Source: CBDTTW01 sp965363675 (GTDB taxonomy: Bacteria; Bacteroidota; Rhodothermia; Rhodothermales; DASSAV01). From it: a stretch of DNA of 9,240 bases. Made by a program: the position numbers and the translations under genes. The first letter of the stretch is position 1; the number at the start of each line of letters is the position of its first letter. The notes beneath the pieces are model-generated. The model was not told where the DNA came from, did no database searches, and worked only from the letters and a program-made list of their open reading frames with translations. This document shows, piece by piece, positions 1 to 6,191 of the stretch. The stretch spans positions 1 to 9,240 of the forward strand of contig CBDTTW010000120.1 in NCBI GenBank assembly GCA_965363675.1, written 5' to 3'.

Positions 1-843
1 GGCCTGCTGCTTCTGCCCTCCCCCGCCGCCGCGCAGCAAAAACCCGCCCCTCAAAAGCCGGTGCGCCTCATCCTTCGCGGCGACGACATGGGGATGGCCC
101 GCGCCGTCAACCTGGCCTGCATCGAGGCGTACCGCAAGGGCGTCATGAAAACCGTCGAGGTGATGGCCCCGACGCCGTGGTTCCTGGAGGCGGCCGAACT
201 GCTGCGCCAGAACCCCGGCCTGGACGCAGGGCTGCACCTGGTGCTCACGAGCGAATGGACTCATCTGAAGTGGGGGCCCCTTACGGCGGCCCCCAGCCTC
301 GTGGACGCCGACGGCTACTTCTTCCCGCGCATCTGGCCCTCGGGCGCGGGCGGCCCGCCGGCGCTGCTGGAGCAAGCGTGGAAAATCGAGGACGTGGAGC
401 GCGAGCTGCGCGCCCAGATCGAGCTGGCCCGGCGCCATATCCCCCAGCTCAGCCACGTATCGGGGCACATGGGCTGCGACGACATGACGCCCGAGGTGCA
501 CGCGCTCGTAAAGCGGCTGGCGAAGGAATACGGCCTCGGGATCGACCTGGAGGCGCTGGGCGTCAAGAGCACGGGCGGCTACGGCGGCCCCAAAGGCACC
601 TACGAGGAGAAGGTGCAGAGCTTCGTGCAGATGCTCGGCGGGCTGACCGAGGGCGACTACCTGTTCCTGGACCACCCCGGCTACGATACGCCCGAGATGC
701 AGGGCATCTGGCACCCCGGCTACACCGAGGTCGGCTACGACCGCGAGGGCGTCACCCGGCTGTTTACCGACCCGCGCGTGGCGGCGGCGCTGCACGCGCA
801 CGGCATCCGGGCGGTCTCCTACCGCGACCTGGCGACGCCCTAA
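1..843 (+). CDS. Exported ChbG/YdjC-family carbohydrate deacetylase (5' end outside window)
   Basis: The reading frame is open from base 1, so the gene begins upstream; the GTG at 61 is an internal valine codon, not a start. The 280 visible residues begin with the end of a signal peptide (hydrophobic LLLL run, then PSPAAAQ, a plausible signal peptidase I site), so the enzyme probably acts in the periplasm or outside the cell. The mature part starts with LILRGDDMG (visible residues 23-31). The Asp pair at 28-29, the His in GLHL (79) and the two His in SHVSGHMG (152 and 156) fit the metal-binding and catalytic positions of the ChbG/YdjC family, which removes acetyl groups from chito-oligosaccharides and related sugars. 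The E. coli ChbG has no signal peptide, so an exported form suggests a different substrate, perhaps envelope or environmental glycans (inference). It ends in TAA, overlapping the stop of the convergent kinase gene. The family call is firm; the substrate is unknown. Confidence 0.9.
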   Translation, partial: GLLLLPSPAAAQQKPAPQKPVRLILRGDDMGMARAVNLACIEAYRKGVMKTVEVMAPTPWFLEAAELLRQNPGLDAGLHLVLTSEWTHLKWGPLTAAPSLVDADGYFFPRIWPSGAGGPPALLEQAWKIEDVERELRAQIELARRHIPQLSHVSGHMGCDDMTPEVHALVKRLAKEYGLGIDLEALGVKSTGGYGGPKGTYEEKVQSFVQMLGGLTEGDYLFLDHPGYDTPEMQGIWHPGYTEVGYDREGVTRLFTDPRVAAALHAHGIRAVSYRDLATP

Positions 844-3800
844 CCCTCGACGGCCGGCAGAGCCACTCTAAAGGCAGAGCCCACCCCCTCGGTCGTCTCG
901 AAGCGGACCGAGCCGCCGAAGTCCTCGACGCTTTTCTTCGTGATGGCAAGCCCGAGGCCGGTGCCGCGCGTCTTGGTGGAGAAGTTGGGCTCGAAGATCT
1001 TGTGGCGCACCTCGTCCGGGATGCCCGATCCGTTGTCCGTGACGGTGCACACGGCCTCGGCGGCGCCCGCTTCGGTGGGCTCGCGGGTGGTCTGGACGGC
1101 GATGGCGCCTTCGCGGCCGTCGGGAATGGCCTCGACGCCGTTCTTGATGAGGTTGATGAAGATGCGCCGCAGCTCCTCCCGGTCGGCCTCGACCCACAGG
1201 GCTTCGGGGTGCAGGCTTAGGGCCACCGCGACCATCTGCTCCTCCTGCATCAGCGAGACGGCTTCCCGCACGACGGCGTTCAGGTCCAGGCGCTCCAGCA
1301 TACGGGTGGGCATGCGCGCGAACGAGTGAAACTCGTTGGCGATGCGGGCGAGCGCGTCGATTTGCTCGATGAGCGTGCCCGTGATGCGCGTGAACAGCCC
1401 GGCGAAGCGCCCGTCGAGGGCGGGGCCGGCGGCGCCGTAGAAGGCGCGCTGGAGGTGCTGCACCGAGAGCTTCATGGGCGTGAGCGGGTTCTTGATCTCG
1501 TGCGCCACCTGCCGGGCCATTTCGCGCCAGGCAAGCTGCCGCTCCTGCTGCGCCAGGATGATGCGGCTCTCGGCGAGCTGCTGCTGCATGCTGTTGAACG
1601 TCTCGACCAGCTCCCCGATCTCGTCGCGCGACTCGACGGGGATGGGCTGCTCGAACTGACCCTGCGCCACGGCCTCCAGGCCCGCGCGCAGCCGCCCGAC
1701 GGGCCGCGCCAGCGCGCTGGCGAGCACCGAGGCCGTCGCCAGGACGACGATCACCAAGAGGAGCAGGGCCCCGAACAGGTAGGCGATGGTGCGCGCCTGC
1801 TCCTCCTGGAGGCGCTCCTGCTGCGCCAGCGTCGGCACCGAGAGGATGTAGCGGGGCCGCCCGTCCTCGTCGAGCAGCGCCCGAAAGCCGACCTTGTAGC
1901 GGAAGCTGCCCAGCTCGGCGCTTGCCACGACGAAGCGCGCGCCCTCGTGGAAAAGGGCCTTGTACGCCCCGAGCGGCAGGCGCCGGTCGATCAGGCGGTC
2001 GCGCACGAGCTGCGGGCGGCTGGAGGCGACGAGTTCTTCCTGCTCGTACAGGTTGATCTCCAGGCCCACCCGCGTGGCGAGCGAGTCTACGGGCGTGCGC
2101 GCCATGACGTGGTAGGGCAGCTCGTTGGGGCGCGCCTGAAGCGCCAGGGCCTCCTCGACGCGCTCCAGGTTCTGGCGCAGCCACGACTGCACGGCCGCCT
2201 CCTCGCCCTGCCGGATGAAGGCGCGCCCCACCATGCCGACGGCGCCGACCGAGAAGATCCCGACGGCGATGAAGGCGTTGAGCACCTTGTCCCGAAAGTA
2301 CACCCGGGGGGCCGGCAGCAACCCGGCGCGCCGCCGCAGGCCCAGGCCGATCAGGTAGAGCGGCGCCCCGATGAACAGGCCGGCGGCCGTCAGCCGGAGC
2401 AGGTAGTACAGGTGGTCGAACGGCGAGAGCGCGTGCGTGCGCACGGCCACGACGCGCTCGCTCGGGGGGGCGAGCACGGCCGAGGGCAGGGTCGAGGGGG
2501 AGACGTGGCGGCGGTAGTAGGCCAGGTACTCGATCTCCTCCACCTCGTCGCGCGTCCAGAGTTCAGGCTGCTCGCGGAGCGCGTCGCGGACCGCCTCGCG
2601 GAGACGGTAGCGCCCGAAGTCCTGCCCGATGCTGCGCACGAGCACCCCGTCCCGAAACTCGGCGAGAGAGAAATTGCTGTGCAGCGACCCCGAGAAGCCG
2701 CCCGGCAGCAGCACGCGCGGGTAGGGCGTCTCGGCGGCGCCCAGCATCGCCTGCGGCTCGGCGCGCACCATCACCCACCCCACCGTTTCGCCGCCGCGCA
2801 CGACCGGGGCCAGCCCGACGTTCTGGAAGCGCTCACGCTCGGTGCGGCTCGTGACCTGCTCGACCATCGGCCCTCCGGCGCCGCGCTCCAGGTACATGTA
2901 GCGGAGCGTCTCGAAAAGCAGCGAATCTTCCTGGGCCAGGGCCACCCGCCCGAGGATCTGGTCGGTCTCGTAGTAGCGCCCGGCGGTTCGGCCGTCGCGG
3001 TCGAGCAGCGTCAGGCCGACATCGTAGGGCCCCATCGTCGAGAGCAGCGAGGCGCGCACGACCTCGGTGGCTACGGAGTCGAGCAGAGGCCGCGCGGCCG
3101 GGTCTCCCTGGGCGAGCGCGGCGGACGCCTCGGGTAGGGCCAGCATCTGCTCCAGCGTTTGCCCGATGGCGAACAGGGCGCGCGGGTCGCGGCCGCCCTC
3201 GAAGGCGTCGATGGCGCTTTCCATGAGGCGCTGCCGCCGGGTCGCCATGCCCTGGTGGAAAATGGGATACAGGAGCAGCGAGAGCAGAAACACGAACAGC
3301 AGCACCCCGCGCAGGGTCAGCAGCGGCAGAAAACCCTCGCGCCGCGCGTAGCGGTAGAACGCCGTGCCCCAGGCGATGCCCCCGAAAAGCGCAATGGCCG
3401 CCGGAGGGGCGTAGGCGAGGCCGCCCAGGAGCGCGAACACGAGCACGGCCGCCGCCGCCAACCCCGCCGTCGCCGCGAGGCGCGCCGCCTCGCTTGCCCG
3501 GCCCCAGAGCGGCAGGCGGCACAGAAGCACCATCGCCAGCCAGAGCAGCCCCACGGCCAGCAGCAGCGCCCCGAGGGTCAGCAGCAAGAGCGCCCCAAAG
3601 ACGAACACCACCAGGCGTTCCGGGCTGCGCGGCAGCAGTCCGCTGCGCGCGAAATAGTCCAGCGTGCTGTCGAAGATCATGTGCTGCACGGTGTAGGCGA
3701 GCCCGAACAGGCACAGCACCGCCAGCAGCAGGCACCCGAGCGAGGCCGCCGCGTCGAGCAGTTGGCCCCGGCGCGCAGGCGGCTCCGTGCGCGCGCCCAG

Positions 3801-4919
3801 GGCGGCGTTGCAACGGCTGACGAGGTCGAGCAACGCCCCCGCCGAAAGCAGCACGACGCCGGCAGTCAGCATGAGATCGCCGATGGACTGGAACAGCCCG
3901 GAGGCGATGGTCGAGGCCAGGTGCGTCGGGTCGAAAAGCGGCGCGAGGGGGCCTTTGTTCGCCTGCCACCGGGCGGGAACGTGGAGCGTGAGCATCCCGA
4001 ACCGCAGCGCCCACACAGCGGCCAGCCAGACCCCGAAGCGGAGCGCCGCGCCGCCCACCGCGCGCGCCGCGCGCGCCCACGTCCACAGGCGCAGGCCGAC
4101 GAGCACGGCCAGCACCGTCGCCCAGAGGGCCAGCAAGTCGGCGTAGACCTCGGCGGTGCGCCGCCGCAGCTCCTCGGGCGTGGGGGTGCGGATTACGACG
4201 GAGGCCGCCGGCTCGCCGCCGACGCCGGGGAGCACGCGCGCTTCCTCGGCGGGGCCCTCGGAAGGCGGCGCGGCCTCCGTCCGGAGCGCGATGTCGAGCC
4301 CGGTGGCGCGGCTCCAGCCGGCGGCCAGGCTGTAGTCGCGCAGGTACTCGTTTTGCAAGGGGGCCCGCGACCGGATCATGCGCAGCACACGCACGTAGCC
4401 CAGTACGCGCGCGCCCTCGCGGACGGGCCACCACACGGCCAGCGCCTCGCGCGCCTCGCCGTCGTAGACGATGGAGGTGCGAGGATAGCGGAGCGTGGGG
4501 GTGCGGTCGGCCGGCCCCACCGGCATGCTGAAGCCGTTCCACGCCGCCGACTTCATCTGCCGCGTGAGCACTTCCACGGCCCCGCGCGGGGGCAGCGGCA
4601 GGCGCTCGACCTCCCGCAGTAGGGCTTCCTCGACCTCGGCCGGCGCCGGCTCCGAGGAAAGCGCGCGGATCACGGCTTCATGCTCGGCCAGCGCCTGCGC
4701 GCGCATCTCCAGTTCGGTGCGCAGCGCCAGATACGCCTCGGAAACATAGGCGTACGCCTGCTCGACGGCGCGCTGCTGCGCCGCCTCGGGGGCGGCGGCG
4801 ATGCGGCGCAGATCGTAGGCGCGGCTGCCCAGCAGCAGGGCCAGCACGACGGCCATCACGAGGGCGGCGCGCGCCTCGTACCGCTTCATCAGCCGCCGGG
4901 GGGAGGTCGCAGGGGGCAT
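840..4919 (-). CDS. Very large multi-span membrane sensor histidine kinase (HAMP-HisKA-HATPase)
   Basis: A 1359-residue sensor kinase. TM1 lies at about 18-33, followed by an extracytoplasmic segment to about 257. A cluster of roughly eight hydrophobic helices runs from 259 to 554, then a second large outer segment (about 556-836). TM helices follow at about 837-860 and 880-899, then a third outer segment (about 902-1043) and a last TM (about 1045-1067). A HAMP linker covers about 1068-1118. The H-box has AHEIKNPLTPMK with the phospho-accepting His at 1140 (bases 1500-1502). The ATPase domain has the N-box NLIKNGVEA (1256-1264), G1 DNGSGIP (1295-1301), F-box FEPNFSTK (1309-1316) and G2 GTGLGLA (1319-1325), so the catalytic core looks intact. 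The core resembles NtrY-type kinases, but I see no PAS domain. Met1 (4919) is used; Met11 (4889), closer to TM1, is an alternative, and neither has a clear ribosome site. No response regulator gene is in the window. The signal sensed is unknown. Confidence 0.95.
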   Translation of the reverse strand: MPPATSPRRLMKRYEARAALVMAVVLALLLGSRAYDLRRIAAAPEAAQQRAVEQAYAYVSEAYLALRTELEMRAQALAEHEAVIRALSSEPAPAEVEEALLREVERLPLPPRGAVEVLTRQMKSAAWNGFSMPVGPADRTPTLRYPRTSIVYDGEAREALAVWWPVREGARVLGYVRVLRMIRSRAPLQNEYLRDYSLAAGWSRATGLDIALRTEAAPPSEGPAEEARVLPGVGGEPAASVVIRTPTPEELRRRTAEVYADLLALWATVLAVLVGLRLWTWARAARAVGGAALRFGVWLAAVWALRFGMLTLHVPARWQANKGPLAPLFDPTHLASTIASGLFQSIGDLMLTAGVVLLSAGALLDLVSRCNAALGARTEPPARRGQLLDAAASLGCLLLAVLCLFGLAYTVQHMIFDSTLDYFARSGLLPRSPERLVVFVFGALLLLTLGALLLAVGLLWLAMVLLCRLPLWGRASEAARLAATAGLAAAAVLVFALLGGLAYAPPAAIALFGGIAWGTAFYRYARREGFLPLLTLRGVLLFVFLLSLLLYPIFHQGMATRRQRLMESAIDAFEGGRDPRALFAIGQTLEQMLALPEASAALAQGDPAARPLLDSVATEVVRASLLSTMGPYDVGLTLLDRDGRTAGRYYETDQILGRVALAQEDSLLFETLRYMYLERGAGGPMVEQVTSRTERERFQNVGLAPVVRGGETVGWVMVRAEPQAMLGAAETPYPRVLLPGGFSGSLHSNFSLAEFRDGVLVRSIGQDFGRYRLREAVRDALREQPELWTRDEVEEIEYLAYYRRHVSPSTLPSAVLAPPSERVVAVRTHALSPFDHLYYLLRLTAAGLFIGAPLYLIGLGLRRRAGLLPAPRVYFRDKVLNAFIAVGIFSVGAVGMVGRAFIRQGEEAAVQSWLRQNLERVEEALALQARPNELPYHVMARTPVDSLATRVGLEINLYEQEELVASSRPQLVRDRLIDRRLPLGAYKALFHEGARFVVASAELGSFRYKVGFRALLDEDGRPRYILSVPTLAQQERLQEEQARTIAYLFGALLLLVIVVLATASVLASALARPVGRLRAGLEAVAQGQFEQPIPVESRDEIGELVETFNSMQQQLAESRIILAQQERQLAWREMARQVAHEIKNPLTPMKLSVQHLQRAFYGAAGPALDGRFAGLFTRITGTLIEQIDALARIANEFHSFARMPTRMLERLDLNAVVREAVSLMQEEQMVAVALSLHPEALWVEADREELRRIFINLIKNGVEAIPDGREGAIAVQTTREPTEAGAAEAVCTVTDNGSGIPDEVRHKIFEPNFSTKTRGTGLGLAITKKSVEDFGGSVRFETTEGVGSAFRVALPAVEG

Positions 4920-4954
4920 CGGAGGGCGCCGCGTCGCAGCAGAGGTTAGGGTGA

Positions 4955-4970
4955 GGCCGCCGGGGCGGCC
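4955..4970. repeat. Perfect inverted repeat before the kinase gene
   Basis: GGCCGCC and GGCGGCC (7-bp arms) are separated by 2 bases, in the 80-bp gap between the DUF4783-like gene and the kinase. No T-run follows on the minus strand, so a classical terminator is unlikely. It could fold in the leader of the kinase message or bind a protein. In DNA this GC-rich, short inverted repeats also arise by chance. Confidence 0.4.
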
Positions 4971-4985
4971 GCATCAACATACGGC

Positions 4986-4998
4986 GGCGGGGACCGCC
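4986..4998 (-). terminator. Possible weak hairpin after the DUF4783-like gene
   Basis: GGCGG and CCGCC arms with a 3-base loop begin 2 bases beyond the TGA stop of the DUF4783-like gene (minus strand). No T-tract follows, so at most it would attenuate read-through into the kinase or protect the 3' end of the message. Confidence 0.25.
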
Positions 4999-4999
4999 T

Positions 5000-5437
5000 T
5001 CAGCGCAGGCGGCGCTCGAAACGGATTTCCTTCAGCTCCAGCCGCGCCCCTTTTTGCCGCAGCCGCAGGTATACCTGAAACGGGGCCTCTGCGCCGGCGG
5101 CCGTATAGGCGCCGGGCACGAACACGCTGCCTTCGGCCTCGGAGGCGCGCCCGAAGGCGACGCTTGCAGGCGGGTGCTGCTTGAAGAACTCCGAGAGCAC
5201 GTAGAGCGCCTGCGACCGGCTGTAGACGGTGCTGCGCCCGAGCACGGCCACCTCGACCTGCTCGGCCGCCCCGGCCAGCACCCCCGAGGCGCTGCCCCGC
5301 GCAATGGCGCGCTGCACGGCCTCCAGGGCCTCCGGGGGGGGCTCCTGCGCCGCCGAGGGCCGCGCCCACACCAGCGCCAGCGCGAGCAGCACGGCCGCGA
5401 CCGCTCTCCAGAGCATCCGTTTTCTATCGGCAAACAT
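5000..5437 (-). CDS. Small exported DUF4783-like protein
   Basis: About 145 residues. The start has several options: GTG 5467, ATG 5458, ATG 5443, ATG 5437 or ATG 5416. I prefer 5437 because an AGGA lies 7 bases upstream and the product opens with a good signal peptide: MFADRKRMLWR (basic), then AVAAVLLALALVWA (hydrophobic), then RPSAAQ with likely cleavage near AAQ. The mature part has an amphipathic start (PEALEAVQRAIARGSA), then VEVAVLGRSTVYSRSQALYVLSEF, FKQHPP, and a C-terminal run VYLRLRQKGARLELKEIRFER. The YS-x-x-QA...FF-x-x-PP pattern and overall length fit DUF4783, a family of small exported proteins of Bacteroidota with a likely NTF2/cystatin-like fold and no known reaction. I recognise the family from the pattern only. 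It lies 80 bp upstream of the kinase on the same strand, which suggests co-transcription and perhaps a role in sensing or envelope maintenance (inference). Confidence 0.85.
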   Translation of the reverse strand: MFADRKRMLWRAVAAVLLALALVWARPSAAQEPPPEALEAVQRAIARGSASGVLAGAAEQVEVAVLGRSTVYSRSQALYVLSEFFKQHPPASVAFGRASEAEGSVFVPGAYTAAGAEAPFQVYLRLRQKGARLELKEIRFERRLR

Positions 5438-5438
5438 A
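5431..5438 (-). promoter_or_regulatory. Match to the Bacteroidota -7 promoter box (TAnnTTTG)
   Basis: The minus strand reads TATGTTTG, an exact match to the TAnnTTTG box of Bacteroidota main-sigma promoters. If used, transcription would start near 5424 and the first available start would be the ATG at 5416 (MLWRAV...), giving a nearly leaderless message. I see no TTG -33 element at the expected distance, and the match overlaps the preferred start codon. It is therefore either a promoter or coding sequence for the N-terminus, and I cannot tell which. Confidence 0.2.
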
Positions 5439-5444
5439 AACATA

Positions 5445-5448
5445 TCCT
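5445..5448 (-). promoter_or_regulatory. Candidate ribosome binding site for the 5437 start
   Basis: AGGA on the minus strand with a 7-base spacer to the ATG at 5437. It is the only convincing Shine-Dalgarno-like site among the possible starts of the DUF4783-like gene and is why that start was chosen. Ribosome sites are weak in this lineage, so it does not settle the matter. Confidence 0.4.
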
Positions 5449-5490
5449 GTTCCAGCATCGTAGCCACTCGGCGGGGGCCAGTGTAGCCCT

Positions 5491-5502
5491 CGCTGTACAG
5501 CG
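5491..5502. repeat. Perfect 12-bp palindrome upstream of the DUF4783-like/kinase pair
   Basis: CGCTGTACAGCG is identical to its own reverse complement. It lies 54-65 bp upstream of the preferred ATG at 5437. On the minus strand a weak -10-like TACACT follows closely. The position suits an operator for a dimeric regulator, but no partner site or regulator gene is seen. Confidence 0.4.
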
Positions 5503-5516
5503 CGCCCGCGTGCAGA

Positions 5517-5529
5517 TCCCCTATGGGGA
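5517..5529. repeat. Short inverted repeat and nearby GCC run in the Nudix to DUF4783 gap
   Basis: TCCCC and GGGGA arms with a 3-base TAT loop. Nearby, bases 5541-5555 are five tandem GCC units. Both lie in the non-coding gap after the Nudix gene. Neither has a T-tract, and no function is evident. Confidence 0.3.
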
Positions 5530-5609
5530 CTTCGCGCGGCGCCGCCGCCGCCGCCCTGAAGGCTGCATACGCCGTGCCACGCTCGGCGCAGCGCGTAGAC
5601 GTAGCATTT

Positions 5610-6107
5610 TTATTGCCCTGCGCCCTTCTCCACGATCAGCTCCGGCGGCAGCGGGCGCCGCAGCATCGCCGCGACGACGCCGACGAGGCGCTGCTGCTCG
5701 GGCCAGCCCAGCCGCGCCGCCGCCCCCGCCTCGGGCAGCCAGCGCCAGGCGTCGTGCTCGGCGCCGGGCGCGCACGCGGCCCGCAGCGCCGCCTCCGTCG
5801 CAGGCCCGGCCGCCGCCTCGGCGGCAAAGGCCGGGATGACGTTCACGCGGTCGCGCGCCCACTCGTAGAACGTGTTGACCGAGGGAATCGTCCAGAAGCG
5901 CCGAGGCTCCAGGCCCGTTTCCTCGGCCAGCTCGCGCCGCGCCGCCTGCCAAGCCGCCTCGCCCGGCTCGATCTTGCCGCCTACCATGCGCCACGCCCCG
6001 GCATAGGCCCGCCCCGGGCTGCGGCGCAGCAGCAAAAACTCCGGCGCGCCGCCGGGCGGGCGCCGGTACACATACACGTCCACGACCCGCACCACCAGTT
6101 CGGTCAT
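5610..6107 (-). CDS. Nudix hydrolase
   Basis: A 165-residue single-domain protein from ATG 6107 to TAA at 5610-5612. It carries a full Nudix box (G-x5-E-x7-REUxEExGU) at residues 44-66: G44, E50, R58-E59-L60, E62-E63, G65, then Leu. The Glu pair binds the divalent metal. The preceding FLLLRRSPGRAYAGAWRMVGG is the usual strand and lead-in for nucleotide-type Nudix enzymes, which hydrolyse a nucleoside diphosphate linked to another group (X). Length and the C-terminal HDAWRWLP segment (which often closes the fold in this family) resemble small housekeeping Nudix proteins such as the dihydroneopterin triphosphate or (d)NTP pyrophosphatase types, but I cannot assign the substrate. It is cytoplasmic, with no signal peptide. 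The frame stays open far upstream, antisense to the M1 peptidase gene; that extension is not real. It starts 84 bp from, and divergent to, the peptidase gene. Confidence 0.95.
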   Translation of the reverse strand: MTELVVRVVDVYVYRRPPGGAPEFLLLRRSPGRAYAGAWRMVGGKIEPGEAAWQAARRELAEETGLEPRRFWTIPSVNTFYEWARDRVNVIPAFAAEAAAGPATEAALRAACAPGAEHDAWRWLPEAGAAARLGWPEQQRLVGVVAAMLRRPLPPELIVEKGAGQ

Positions 6108-6136
6108 CCCCAGCCGTATCTTGAAGGCCCCCGCCC

Positions 6137-6153
6137 CGGCGCAACCTGCGCCG
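6137..6153. repeat. Inverted repeat between the divergent Nudix and M1 peptidase starts
   Basis: CGGCGCA and TGCGCCG (7-bp perfect arms) surround a 3-base ACC centre, in the middle of the 84-bp divergent intergenic region. A position between two divergent starts suits a shared operator. No regulator gene is nearby, and chance occurrence in GC-rich DNA is possible. Confidence 0.4.
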
Positions 6154-6191
6154 CGCCGCTGCGTACGCTTCGGCCCCTGCCTCTGCCCCCT

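Noticed and set aside
1326..3137. A 603-codon open frame on the plus strand, antisense to the kinase
   Set aside because: Low-complexity Arg/Gly/Ala/Gln-rich translation with no domain motifs; it mirrors the kinase codons, a known effect of very high GC content.
3159..4622. A 487-codon plus-strand open frame antisense to the N-terminal half of the kinase
   Set aside because: The translation is rich in Gln, Arg, Pro and Glu with no recognisable fold, while the opposite strand encodes clear membrane helices.
5541..5555. Five GCC units as a phase-variable microsatellite
   Set aside because: It is short, non-coding, and expected by chance in such GC-rich DNA.
5523..6191. Upstream extension of the M1 peptidase frame
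   Set aside because: It overlaps the Nudix gene on the other strand, and the signal peptide begins at the ATG at 6192.
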